A stretch of DNA of 43,665 bases. Origin: JBDIBA01 sp039812705 (GTDB taxonomy: Bacteria; Actinomycetota; Acidimicrobiia; Acidimicrobiales; JBBSGY01). Position 1 is the stretch's first letter; every line of letters begins with the position of its first letter. The notes beneath the pieces were generated by a model that was not told the DNA's origin, did no database searches, and saw only the letters and a list, made by a program, of their open reading frames with translations. The stretch is taken from the NCBI GenBank assembly GCA_039812705.1, contig JBDIBA010000012.1, forward strand, positions 1 to 43,665, given 5' to 3'. Shown here piece after piece: positions 16,058 through 24,576 of the stretch. Both the position numbers and the translations under genes were made by a program.

Positions 16058-17572
16058 AGGCTGAACACGACTGCCTTGCACCCTGTCGTGCGCAACGGTG
16101 TTAACCGGAAACGTGGCGATTGGAATGATGGCAAACGTTTCGCCAAGCAATTGCTTTTCCAACTGACGGCTCATCTGCAAGCGCCTGTCTTCACTGTCGG
16201 TGCGATTCGCATCGCCAAGCAACTTGTCTGTTGCGGGATTGGAGTAATTCGAGACATTCGTCGGCGAAGCGGAATCAAACATTGGATTTAAGAACGCTTC
16301 GTACTTGGGATAGGACGCAGCCCAAGTTGACTGAAACACCTCACGAGAAGAATTAAATGAGAACGCGTTCAACTCGCCCGGCGGAAGCAACCGCACAGTC
16401 GCGTTGATTCCTACAGCATCCAAGTTCTTCTTGATGACCAACACCGACGCATCATTGAATGGTGCGCCTTGCGCCAGTGCGATATCAATCGAAATCGGCA
16501 TTCCCTCCGGCCATACGTCGCGCACCAACCGTCGCGCGGCATCGGGATCAAACCTACAAGCCTTGCCGCACGCGTCTTCACGCGCGCCGTCAACAGCGAT
16601 GGTTGCAATAGACTCCAACGGTTCTGCTTCGACGCCTAACGCTTTAACAATTGCCTTGCGATCGATTGCCTTCACGAGCGCCTGACGCAAACGCACGTCT
16701 GAAACGTCGGTCGAACCCAGATTCAACGCTAGGTAAACGGCTCGCAGGGAAGGCGAAAACCCAGCCGTGCCAAACGTGTTGGTTGCCTCTGTAATGCGAT
16801 CAACCGGCACAAGGGACCAGTCGACCTTGTCATCGCGAAATGCAGCAAACGAGTCTTCAACACTGGCAAACATCGTCACGCGCAACTTGTCCACGTACGC
16901 ATCGGAACCCGGCGCCTTGTCGAAAACCATCTGCGATTCATTTGCTTCAAGCAACTTGAACGAACCGGTTGACTTGCTTGAACCGTCGGCTGCAAAGTGC
17001 GCAACGGCAAATACCGGGTTGGCAAGAAGTGACGGAAGACCCGGCATAGGTGCGTTCAGAACGACTTTCAGCGTGTTGCCTTCGGCTATCAATCCACTGA
17101 GACCAGGGACAGCAGGGTCATTCACAAAACCCTGATAGCCGTCAACCAACGACAGTGATTCCGAACCCGGCGAATTGCGACGCATTCGCGCGACGTTCTC
17201 AAAACTCCGTTTGACATCAAGTGCCGTAATGCGTTCATCGTTGGAAGCAATCGCATCGTCGCGAAGCGTGAACGTCCAAACCGAATTGTCCGACGACGCC
17301 GTCCAAGACTGCGCCAGCGACGGCTCGGTCTTCTTAGAGCTGGCGTTCCATTTCGTCAGACCGTCATACAGCGTGTCGGCAATAACGCGCTCGCTCACGG
17401 TGGTTGCACGCCAAGGTTCGAGTGACGACACACGCACCAAACCAAGGTTGACCTCACCCCCGAGTTCTGGGTTGGTCTTGTCAGTATCGCCAATCTGGCT
17501 GCCGCAACCGCCGAGCATGGCAGCCACTAACAGGGCCGAGATGCTCTTGACGACGTGACGGCGCACGAACAC
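16016..17572 (-). CDS. Solute-binding lipoprotein of the peptide ABC transporter type (SBP family 5)
   Basis: A 518-residue extracytoplasmic binding protein of the DppA/OppA family. It has a lipoprotein signal with lipobox LGGC (Cys23), then the family pattern: LTKWNASSKKTEPSLAQSWT, WTFTLRDDA and LDVKRSFENV near the N-terminus, and ALVKAIDRKAIVKAL in the middle. No permease or ATPase gene is adjacent, so it either serves a transporter encoded elsewhere or acts alone. It starts six bases after secG, implying co-transcription with secG and perhaps the glycolytic genes. The start is GTG 17572 (GTG 17566 is possible). The substrate is unknown. Confidence 0.88.
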   Translation of the reverse strand: MFVRRHVVKSISALLVAAMLGGCGSQIGDTDKTNPELGGEVNLGLVRVSSLEPWRATTVSERVIADTLYDGLTKWNASSKKTEPSLAQSWTASSDNSVWTFTLRDDAIASNDERITALDVKRSFENVARMRRNSPGSESLSLVDGYQGFVNDPAVPGLSGLIAEGNTLKVVLNAPMPGLPSLLANPVFAVAHFAADGSSKSTGSFKLLEANESQMVFDKAPGSDAYVDKLRVTMFASVEDSFAAFRDDKVDWSLVPVDRITEATNTFGTAGFSPSLRAVYLALNLGSTDVSDVRLRQALVKAIDRKAIVKALGVEAEPLESIATIAVDGAREDACGKACRFDPDAARRLVRDVWPEGMPISIDIALAQGAPFNDASVLVIKKNLDAVGINATVRLLPPGELNAFSFNSSREVFQSTWAASYPKYEAFLNPMFDSASPTNVSNYSNPATDKLLGDANRTDSEDRRLQMSRQLEKQLLGETFAIIPIATFPVNTVAHDRVQGSRVQPLGNLDPSVIWVKR

Positions 17573-17578
17573 CGCTGG

Positions 17579-17806
17579 CTACTGGAAGCGAATGGATAGA
17601 GCCATTGTCGTAAAAACAAAAATGACCACAAAAACAAGCGTGTAGCGGTCCAGGTTTCTCTCAACCACGGTTGAACCCGCTGCGGCCGTCGATGTGCCAC
17701 CACCCAGCATGTCAGACAGGCCACTACCCCGGCCGCTGTGCAGGAGCACAAGAACAATGATGGCCAAGCAGGAGATCACCTGAACGACGAGAAGTGCAAC
17801 AGTCAC
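17579..17806 (-). CDS. secG: Preprotein translocase subunit SecG
   Basis: A 75-residue auxiliary subunit of the SecYEG channel. Two hydrophobic helices (residues ~4-22 and ~54-72) flank the conserved loop HSGRGSGLSDMLGGG, which is diagnostic. It lies downstream of tpiA, as is common in Actinobacteria and many other phyla, with 66 bases between, and six bases before the lipoprotein gene. Confidence 0.95.
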   Translation of the reverse strand: MTVALLVVQVISCLAIIVLVLLHSGRGSGLSDMLGGGTSTAAAGSTVVERNLDRYTLVFVVIFVFTTMALSIRFQ

Positions 17807-17826
17807 GGGCCAAAAACTAGCAGCGG

Positions 17827-17846
17827 GGCCGCGAAAAGGAGCGGCC
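17827..17846 (-). terminator. Hairpin between tpiA and secG
   Basis: ggccgc and gcggcc pair around an 8-base loop. On the minus strand a short T-run follows only after about a dozen bases, so it could be a partial terminator or an mRNA processing/stability element between glycolytic and secG messages. Confidence 0.35.
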
Positions 17847-17872
17847 TTCCGGGCAATTGCGAAATACCCAGG

Positions 17873-18649
17873 TCAAACCGCAATTGCAGCGACAATCCGA
17901 GCAAATGCCTCAGGGTCGAGCGATGCCCGGCCAACCAAAAAGCCATCAACGTCTTCGATTTCGATCAGTTTGCCCGCGGTTCCTGCGTCGACTGCCCCGC
18001 CGTACTGAATGCGCACCTCAGCAGCCGCGGCATCGCCCATCACGTCACCGACAACCTCGCGAATTGCACCGGTCATCAGCTGAACGTCGTCGGGTGACGC
18101 AGCTTGATCGGCGCCAATGGCCCACACGGGCTCGTACGCAAAGACAAGACGCTCACCGGACACCTTGCCAACACCCGACAGCGCGGCGCGCACTTGTTGG
18201 CTGACAACGTCGACCGCTTGTCCCTCATTGTGTTGATCGAGCGTTTCACCGACACAAATGACAGGAACCATGTTGTGCTTGAGAACCGCAGCAACTTTGC
18301 GCGCCACCGTTTCGTCGGTTTCGCCAAACATCTGACGACGTTCGGAGTGGCCAACAATGACATGGCTTGCGTTGAGCTTTGCCAGAAACGCCGCGCTTAC
18401 TTCACCGGTAAACGCGCCTGCGTCTTCCCAGTGGCAGTTCTGCGCACCAAAGCCAATGCCCATCGAATCGTTCTCGATAACCGTCTGCACGGAACGCAGG
18501 TCTGTGAACGGCGCCATGACAACCACGTCAACCGCGCGGAGATGTTCGGGCTTGAGGCTCCAGTAAGTTTTCTGCACCGTTTGAATGGCCTCAAAGTGAT
18601 TGAGGTTCATTTTCCAGTTGCCACAAACGATTGGACGACGACCAGACAT
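17873..18649 (-). CDS. tpiA: Triosephosphate isomerase
   Basis: Interconverts dihydroxyacetone phosphate and glyceraldehyde 3-phosphate in glycolysis. Catalytic residues are all visible: Lys13 in GNWKMN, the His of VIVGHSERR, and the Glu of AYEPVWAIG followed by flexible loop 6. The C-terminal phosphate-binding IQYGGAVDAG and DGFLVGRASL are present. Length 258 is normal. It follows pgk by 11 bases in a gap-pgk-tpiA operon. Confidence 0.97.
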   Translation of the reverse strand: MSGRRPIVCGNWKMNLNHFEAIQTVQKTYWSLKPEHLRAVDVVVMAPFTDLRSVQTVIENDSMGIGFGAQNCHWEDAGAFTGEVSAAFLAKLNASHVIVGHSERRQMFGETDETVARKVAAVLKHNMVPVICVGETLDQHNEGQAVDVVSQQVRAALSGVGKVSGERLVFAYEPVWAIGADQAASPDDVQLMTGAIREVVGDVMGDAAAAEVRIQYGGAVDAGTAGKLIEIEDVDGFLVGRASLDPEAFARIVAAIAV

Positions 18650-18660
18650 GAAGCGCCTTT

Positions 18661-19758
18661 CTAACGCTTAGCGTTTTCTTGCAGCGCACGGATTCCCGGC
18701 AGCGTGCCTTGCTCGATGAACTCCAGCGAAGCGCCACCACCGGTTGAAACAAAGCTCATCTGGTCTGCCAAACCAAAACTGTTCACGGCACTTACGACGT
18801 CGCCCCCGCCGATGACAGTCGTTGCGCTGGATTTTGCGACAGCGGTCGCAAGGCTGCGCGTGCCCTCGGCAAACCGCTCGTCTTCAAAACGTCCCATCGG
18901 TCCGTTCCAAAACACCGTTGCAGCGGTGTTGGCCTCTTGCCCGTAACGCACGCGTGTCTTTGGACCAATGTCGAAACCCTCATAACCATCGGGGATTTCA
19001 CGTCCGACGACTTGCACGTCACCGGCCTCGTTGGCAACAACAAAGTCAACTGGGATGTCAATGCGCTTGCCGCTGTCAAGCAGACGTCGGCAGTAATCAA
19101 GTTGGTCTTCCTGCAAAAGAGAATTACCAATGCCGTGGCCCATTGCACGCAAGAACGTGTAGGACATGGCGCCGCCGATAATCAAGGTGTCGACCTTGTG
19201 CAACAGCGAGTCAATAACGCCAATCTTGTCGCTGACCTTTGCGCCTCCAAGAAAAGCAACAAAAGGCTTTTCCGGGCCCTCAAGCAACGCGCCAAGCTGT
19301 TCGACTTCGCGTGACATGAGCAGTCCCGCCGCACTTGGAAGATGTTCGGCTGGCCCGACCACACTCGCGTGGCTGCGGTGGGAATCGCCGAACGCGTCCA
19401 ACACGAACAGGTCTTGGCCCTCAATCAAGCGCGCGACAGTTTGTGGGTCGTTCTTTTCTTCGCCCGGATCGAACCGGACGTTTTCCAACACTTCAACGTC
19501 GGCAATGAGTTCGGCAACTCGCTTGCGAACTGGCTCCAACGAAAGCTCCGGAACAACGCGGCCCTTTGGGCGACCCAGGTGCGCACAAACAGTGACGCGC
19601 GCACCGTTGTCAACCAACCATTGCCAAGTGGGGATGGATTGCTGCAAGCGAAACTCGTCTTGGATGACGCCGTTTTCGATTGGAACGTTGAGGTTCGAGC
19701 GCACCAAAACGGACTTGCCTGCAACAGACCCAAGGGATTCAAGGGTTGGAAGTTCCAT
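18661..19758 (-). CDS. pgk: Phosphoglycerate kinase, short variant with an altered substrate-site residue
   Basis: Makes ATP from 1,3-bisphosphoglycerate. At 365 residues it is about 25-30 shorter than most bacterial enzymes. Conserved parts: R37, H60 and R63 of HLGRPKG, ENVRF..GEE, R127 of DAFGDSHRSH, GGAKVSDKI, FWNGPMG, VIGGGD and STGGGASLEF. Two oddities stand out. The motif usually read R-x-D-(F/L)-N-V-P is R-S-N-L-N-V-P (Asn22, codon AAC), and the segment normally found between the 'SLEPV' helix and ENVRF is missing. It is still intact, sits 7 bases after gap and 11 before tpiA, and is the only pgk seen, so it is presumably functional. Confidence 0.94.
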   Translation of the reverse strand: MELPTLESLGSVAGKSVLVRSNLNVPIENGVIQDEFRLQQSIPTWQWLVDNGARVTVCAHLGRPKGRVVPELSLEPVRKRVAELIADVEVLENVRFDPGEEKNDPQTVARLIEGQDLFVLDAFGDSHRSHASVVGPAEHLPSAAGLLMSREVEQLGALLEGPEKPFVAFLGGAKVSDKIGVIDSLLHKVDTLIIGGAMSYTFLRAMGHGIGNSLLQEDQLDYCRRLLDSGKRIDIPVDFVVANEAGDVQVVGREIPDGYEGFDIGPKTRVRYGQEANTAATVFWNGPMGRFEDERFAEGTRSLATAVAKSSATTVIGGGDVVSAVNSFGLADQMSFVSTGGGASLEFIEQGTLPGIRALQENAKR

Positions 19759-19765
19759 GCCGCTC

Positions 19766-20776
19766 CTACTTGTTGGCGGAGCCGACCATTACGGCAAGCT
19801 CGGCAAGACGGTTGGAGAAACCCCACTCGTTGTCGTACCAACCAAAAACCTTCACAAGATTGGCGTTAGCCATCGTCAAGCCAGAGTCAAACGTGCATGA
19901 AGCAGGCGTTGTCACGATGTCGGACGAAACAAGTGGGTCGTCGCTGTAGTCAAGAACCTTGGCCAACGCTCCGCTTTCTGCAGCCGCCTTGAACGCCTGG
20001 TTGATCTCGTCGACTGACACTTCGCGCTTCAACAAGGCGGTGAAGTCCGTAATTGAACCGGCCGGGACAGGAACGCGCAACGCAGAACCGTCAAGCAAGC
20101 CAACCATGTTCGGCAAAACTTCCTTGGTTGCCTTTGCAGCGCCACTTGAAGCCGGAACGATGTTTGTTGCTGCGGCGCGCGCACGGCGCAAGTCTTTGTG
20201 CGCAAGGTCCAGCAGGTTTTGGTCGTTTGTATATGCGTGCGTGGTTGTCATCAATCCGCGCTCGATGCCAAACGCGTCGTCGAGAACCTTGACCATTGGA
20301 ACAAAACAGTTCGTTGTACACGAACCGTTTGACACGACCTTGTGTTGGTCTGCATTGAACTCACCGTCGTTGACACCCATGACAAAAGTTGCGTCAGCGC
20401 CCTTTGAAGGGGCCGACACAATGACGCGTGGGGCTCCGGCATCCAAGTGGGCAGCAGCCTTGTCGCGATCTGTGAAGATTCCCGTTGCTTCGATTACGAC
20501 ATCGACGCCGAGGTCTCCCCACGGAAGCGCCTTAGGGTCTCTCTCGGCAAGCACCTTGAACTTCTTGCCATCGACACTGATGCCATCGCCGTCGGCGGCG
20601 ACCCGACGGTCCCACCTGCCGTGAGTGCTGTCGAAGCGCAAAAGATGCGCGTTGGTTTCGATGGAAGTGAGGTCATTAACCGCCACCAGTTCGATGTCTA
20701 GGCCCTGTGCGTATGCCGCACGAAGAAAATTGCGCCCAATTCGGCCGAAGCCGTTGATGCCGACACGTACGCCCAT
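19766..20776 (-). CDS. gap: Glyceraldehyde-3-phosphate dehydrogenase, type I
   Basis: Oxidises and phosphorylates glyceraldehyde 3-phosphate using NAD+. The Rossmann motif GINGFGRIGR is at the N-terminus, VNDL near residue 35 favours NAD specificity, and catalytic Cys153 lies in NGSCTTNC with His180. It ends in WYDNEWGFSNRLAEL. The start is ATG 20776 with GAGGAG seven bases upstream; the longer in-frame version from 20791 is not needed. It is the first gene of the gap-pgk-tpiA operon, with a 102-base gap from the upstream LapA-like gene. Confidence 0.97.
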   Translation of the reverse strand: MGVRVGINGFGRIGRNFLRAAYAQGLDIELVAVNDLTSIETNAHLLRFDSTHGRWDRRVAADGDGISVDGKKFKVLAERDPKALPWGDLGVDVVIEATGIFTDRDKAAAHLDAGAPRVIVSAPSKGADATFVMGVNDGEFNADQHKVVSNGSCTTNCFVPMVKVLDDAFGIERGLMTTTHAYTNDQNLLDLAHKDLRRARAAATNIVPASSGAAKATKEVLPNMVGLLDGSALRVPVPAGSITDFTALLKREVSVDEINQAFKAAAESGALAKVLDYSDDPLVSSDIVTTPASCTFDSGLTMANANLVKVFGWYDNEWGFSNRLAELAVMVGSANK

Positions 20777-20878
20777 TGGCGAACTCCTCAAATATGTGTG
20801 CTTGGGTTTTCGTTAGCAGTCTGTCAGCACGACGCGAACCATGTGGACGTTTCGCCCGATTATCCGAGCGCTCCGCGG

Positions 20879-21394
20879 TTAATCCTCTTGGCGAGACCGG
20901 TACGCCCGCAACTGCGCGCGCTCGTTGAGGACGCGACGGTGGTGGTGGCGCCACATTGCCGCGATTATCTCGACCGCGACCACAGCAATGAAGGCAATGA
21001 TCAGCGTCACGATGGCGAAGTTGGCGTTCGTGGTCATCCAGAGAAACGTGATTGGGATGGAGCGGGCGTTTTGAGCCAAGAAGATCAGCAACAGGAGGGC
21101 AACCAAAAAGCCCAACAGGACCGTCAAAAGGGTCAAAACAGGACCGGCCGCACGGTATGGCTTGGCATCGGTGCGGGGTCGGTTGTCCTGCGCATCTTGA
21201 GCCCGGTCAGCGGCGGGGTCGTTTGCTTCCACTCGGTCGAGGTCTCCACGACCCTCCGACACACGTGCCGGAGTGGTGCCTTCCGCGTAGCGTCGCCCCG
21301 TTGGGCCCTCGCCGAATGGACCGCCATCCGGCCTTCTGTCCGGAAGTGCATCGCGTCGTGTTTCGTCGCGGCTTGATCCATTGTCAGAAGTCAT
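20879..21394 (-). CDS. LapA-domain membrane protein with disordered acidic/basic N-terminus
   Basis: A 171-residue protein. Residues 1-80 are hydrophilic, charged and probably disordered (rich in Asp, Arg, Gly, Pro). Residues ~85-107 and ~122-145 are two hydrophobic helices in the LapA arrangement (VLLGFLVALLLLIFLAQNA then FLWMTT...), followed by a basic tail WRHHHRRVLNERAQLRAYR. LapA/YciM-type partners help lipopolysaccharide assembly in Gram-negatives; in Actinobacteria the role is unknown. The start at 21394 has AGGGG seven bases upstream, and longer in-frame reading would run into the proS start region. Confidence 0.78.
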   Translation of the reverse strand: MTSDNGSSRDETRRDALPDRRPDGGPFGEGPTGRRYAEGTTPARVSEGRGDLDRVEANDPAADRAQDAQDNRPRTDAKPYRAAGPVLTLLTVLLGFLVALLLLIFLAQNARSIPITFLWMTTNANFAIVTLIIAFIAVVAVEIIAAMWRHHHRRVLNERAQLRAYRSRQED

Positions 21395-21417
21395 CGAATT
21401 GCCCCTTTGTATTGAAA

Positions 21418-21459
21418 TTGCGCTGTATTTAGATTGCGCACGGGTGAAATTGCGCACGG
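21418..21459. repeat. Direct repeats in the LapA/proS divergent promoter region
   Basis: attgcgcacgg occurs at 21433-21443 and 21449-21459, with a shorter relative (attgcgct) at 21418-21425, spaced 15-16 bases. They lie between the two divergent starts and may be activator/repressor contacts. Confidence 0.4.
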
Positions 21460-21530
21460 TGCTGAGATAGTCGACTGGCGTCTTGTTTACCGTGAACATT
21501 CTCACAAACAATTGGGAATATCCTTCTGTG

Positions 21531-23252
21531 ATGCGTTGGTCCGAATATTTCACGCCCACACTCCGAGACGTCCCGGCCGAGGCCGACGCACCGAGCCACA
21601 AGCTCCTGCTCCGCGCTGGGTTCATCCGTCAACTGATGAGTGGTCACTACACGCTGCTTCCGCTCGCTCAACGAGCCCGCCTCAAAGTCATCCAGATCAT
21701 TCGTGAAGAGATGGAAGCAATCGGCGCACAAGAGTTCTTGACGCCGGCGGTCCACCCTGCCGAGGTCTGGCAACAGAGTGGTCGCTGGGAACTGATGGGC
21801 GACGAAATGTTCCGCCTGAAGGACCGCAAAGACCAAGACCTAGCCCTGGGCATGACACACGAAGAGGTCTTCACGACGATCTTTTCGGAGGTTCAGAGCT
21901 ATCGCGACCTTCCGCAAAGTTGGTACCAGTTCCAGACCAAGTTCCGTGACGAACCTCGCCCCAAAAGCGGGCTGCTGCGCTTGCGCGAGTTCACAATGAA
22001 GGACTCCTACAGCTTCGACATTGACCAAGACAGCCTGGACCAGTCGTTCGACAAACACCGCGCGGCATACGTCAAGGCGTTCTCGCGCCTCGGCATTCGG
22101 GCAATTCCCGTCGATGCGTCAAATGGCGCAATGGGAGGTTCGGGTTCCACCGAGTTCCAAGCGCCCGCCGACATCGGCGAAGACGTCATCGTCCACTGCC
22201 CCGCCGACGGTTACGCCTCAAACATTGAAAGCGCGGAGTCCAACATTGCCAAGACCCAAGGCGGCACCAAGTTGGATTCGCCCGAGCGTTTCGACACTCC
22301 AGGCGTGCGAACAATTGCCGACCTTGAACAGTTCGCCGGTGGTGCAACGGCAGATGCGCAAATCAAAACGCTTGTCTTCATGGCCGACGGAGAGCCCGTC
22401 CTTGCCTTGTTGCGTGGCGATCACGAACTAGTCGAACAACGCTTGATCGATGCGACAAAAGCAAACGAGCTGCGCCCCGCAACGCCAGAAGAAATCAAGC
22501 CGCTGCTGGGAGCCAACGCAGGAAGCCTTGGAGCAGTCGGCGTCAAGGGCATCAAGATCATCGCGGACTCCTCGTTGCAAGGCGCCCAGGGAATGACCAC
22601 CGGCGCCAACATCGATGATGTTCACTTGCGCGGTGTTGACGTCGACCGCGACATCAACACCGAACAGTTCGTCACGCTGCGACGCGTGCGTAGCGGTGAA
22701 CCGTGCCCGCAATGTGGTGCGGAACTTGAAGAAATCAGAACGATCGAAGTCGGTCACATCTTCAAGCTCGGCGACAAATACACAAAGGCTTTCAAGACAA
22801 CCGTCTTGGACAAGGATGGCAAGGCCGTTACGCCAATTATGGGCAGCTATGGCATTGGTGTCGACCGCGCAATGGCCGTCATCGTCGAAACCAACCACGA
22901 CGACAAGGGCATCATTTGGCCCGTAGCCATTGCTCCTTTTGCCGTTTGTGTCAGTCGCCTTGCAAACGACGAAACAACATCATCGGTTGCAGACACGCTC
23001 TACCAGTCACTCAAGCAAGCAAGAGTGGAAACGATTTTCGACGACCGCGACGACCGCCCCGGTGCAAAACTCGCCGACGCCGAACTGATTGGTTTTCCAA
23101 TTCGTGCAGTTGTTGGAAAACGCAGCGCGGCGAACAACAAGGTCGAAATCACCATCCGCAGGACCGGTGTTACAACCGAAGTCGACGCATCAGATGCAGT
23201 CGCGTTCATTCAAGACAGCTTGAACGAACTGTCAAATAGCGAACGCGCCTGA
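21531..23252 (+). CDS. proS: Prolyl-tRNA synthetase (bacterial type with editing domain)
   Basis: Charges tRNA-Pro. 573 residues from ATG 21531 (MRWSEYFTPTLRDVPAEAD); a TTG start 16 codons earlier is possible but adds a non-family extension. Class II core: motif 1 region GAQEFLTPAVHPAEVW, motif 2 FQTKFRDEPRPKSGLLRLREF, then the insertion (editing) domain in ~220-400 that removes mischarged alanine, motif 3 GSYGIGVDRAMAVIVE, and a C-terminal anticodon-binding domain. A CxxC pair (PCPQCGAEL) lies at the domain border. It converges with rapZ, only two bases separating the stop codons. Confidence 0.96.
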   Translation: MRWSEYFTPTLRDVPAEADAPSHKLLLRAGFIRQLMSGHYTLLPLAQRARLKVIQIIREEMEAIGAQEFLTPAVHPAEVWQQSGRWELMGDEMFRLKDRKDQDLALGMTHEEVFTTIFSEVQSYRDLPQSWYQFQTKFRDEPRPKSGLLRLREFTMKDSYSFDIDQDSLDQSFDKHRAAYVKAFSRLGIRAIPVDASNGAMGGSGSTEFQAPADIGEDVIVHCPADGYASNIESAESNIAKTQGGTKLDSPERFDTPGVRTIADLEQFAGGATADAQIKTLVFMADGEPVLALLRGDHELVEQRLIDATKANELRPATPEEIKPLLGANAGSLGAVGVKGIKIIADSSLQGAQGMTTGANIDDVHLRGVDVDRDINTEQFVTLRRVRSGEPCPQCGAELEEIRTIEVGHIFKLGDKYTKAFKTTVLDKDGKAVTPIMGSYGIGVDRAMAVIVETNHDDKGIIWPVAIAPFAVCVSRLANDETTSSVADTLYQSLKQARVETIFDDRDDRPGAKLADAELIGFPIRAVVGKRSAANNKVEITIRRTGVTTEVDASDAVAFIQDSLNELSNSERA

Positions 23253-23254
23253 AA

Positions 23255-24103
23255 TCACTTCTTGATATCGCGGTGCGTTATGGACGGGGAAAACCCTCGT
23301 CTTTCAATGCGGGTTCGCAACTCTTCAGAGATCGCAACCGAACGGTGGTGTCCACCCGTGCAACCAATCGCGATTGACAAGTAAGCCTTACCGTCTTTGA
23401 CAAACGCCGGCAGCAATAGTTCAAAAAGAGAATCAACGCGGTCAAGAAACTCCGAAGCCTCGGGCTGACCCAACACGTAGTCACGGACGGGAGCATCCAA
23501 ACCCGTCTGCGGACGGAGCTCTGGAATCCAGTGCGGGTTAGGCAAAAACCGGCAGTCAAGCACGAGGTCAACGTCAAGGGGAAGCCCGTGTTTGTAGCCA
23601 AAGGACGTAATCGAGGTCCGCATCGAAGTCTCGGGCGCTGCCGTGTCAAAAAGCCCATTGATTCGTTGACGCAACTGGTGGACGTTAAGCCCGGTCGTAT
23701 CAATAACAATGTCCGCAGCGGCCTTGATTGGGCGCAACATCTCGCGCTCTGAATGCACGGCTTCGGCAATGCTCTGCTCAACAAGAGGGTGACGCCTGCG
23801 CGAGCCTTCATATCGGCGAACCAACACTTCATCGGCCGCCTCAAGGAACAGAACACGCACCGTCGAGCCCGCGTCGCGCAGTTCCCCAATGGCTACAAAA
23901 AAGTCATCGACGTACGCGTCTCGACCGACGACGACCGCCACTTTTGCGGCACCAGAACCGGGACGTTGAGCAAGGTCGGCAACCTTGGTGATGAGCGATG
24001 GGGGCAAGTTGTCAACAACGAACCAGCCAATGTCTTCGAGCGCGTTGGCAGCCGTGGTTCTTCCGGCTCCCGATAGCCCACTGACAATTACGAACTCACT
24101 CAC
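23255..24103 (-). CDS. rapZ: RapZ-family nucleotide-binding protein (YvcJ)
   Basis: P-loop protein of the RapZ/YvcJ family; in E. coli it is an RNase E adaptor in glucosamine-6-phosphate control, in Gram-positives its role is less clear. Walker A is GLSGAGRTTA, with Arg where most have Lys, as in actinobacterial homologues. VVDNLPP follows, and the C-terminal domain shows SFGYKHGLP, DCRFLPNPHW and IGCTGGHHRSVAI. GTG 24103 is preferred because GGGG lies six bases before it; GTG 24115 is in frame. Common actinobacterial partners cuvA/yvcK and whiA are not downstream. Confidence 0.93.
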   Translation of the reverse strand: MSEFVIVSGLSGAGRTTAANALEDIGWFVVDNLPPSLITKVADLAQRPGSGAAKVAVVVGRDAYVDDFFVAIGELRDAGSTVRVLFLEAADEVLVRRYEGSRRRHPLVEQSIAEAVHSEREMLRPIKAAADIVIDTTGLNVHQLRQRINGLFDTAAPETSMRTSITSFGYKHGLPLDVDLVLDCRFLPNPHWIPELRPQTGLDAPVRDYVLGQPEASEFLDRVDSLFELLLPAFVKDGKAYLSIAIGCTGGHHRSVAISEELRTRIERRGFSPSITHRDIKK

Positions 24104-24145
24104 AAACAACCCCACTCACGCCCGCCGGAGCTTAGTGCGACGCCA

Positions 24146-24466
24146 TCATCTAATCGCTGACTGGATACTGCTAGATGCGGCAAGCATCAAAGCAGCCACG
24201 CCTACGCCCGAGGCAATGTTGGACAACACCATCACTGTCAGCTGGCTATCGAACCGCGCCTGGAGACGCTGCAAGGCGGTGCGCGTGTAGGCCATTTCGC
24301 GCCTCGATTGACTTACGTCGTTCAACATCTCTTCGTTCTGGCGCTCGTTGAGAGTGACCAAAGCTTCGATTTGAGCTTCAAGATCGGCAAGGGAGGCACG
24401 GATCGACTCAAGGGCCTGATCCGTCATTGGTTGAGCCTCATCTTGTTCGAAGTCTTCGTAAGCCAC
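24146..24466 (-). CDS. Small coiled-coil protein with C-terminal membrane anchor
   Basis: A 106-residue protein without a recognised family. Residues ~15-75 are strongly helical and charged with heptad-like Leu/Ile spacing (LESIRASLADLEAQIEALVTL), predicting a coiled coil. Residues ~78-98 are hydrophobic, so it is likely tail-anchored with the coil in the cytoplasm. The start GTG 24466 has an excellent GGAGG six bases upstream, which argues for a real gene. It precedes rapZ by about 42 bases in the same direction, suggesting an operon. Confidence 0.72.
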   Translation of the reverse strand: MAYEDFEQDEAQPMTDQALESIRASLADLEAQIEALVTLNERQNEEMLNDVSQSRREMAYTRTALQRLQARFDSQLTVMVLSNIASGVGVAALMLAASSSIQSAIR

Positions 24467-24576
24467 GGTGGTCCTCCACGACCCCTATCGGACAAACAGG
24501 AACAACTCTGAGACTTTGCCCACCAACGAGACGGCAAACGCGCAGCTAGCCAGGCGTTTTCGGCCCAGCAGGACGG

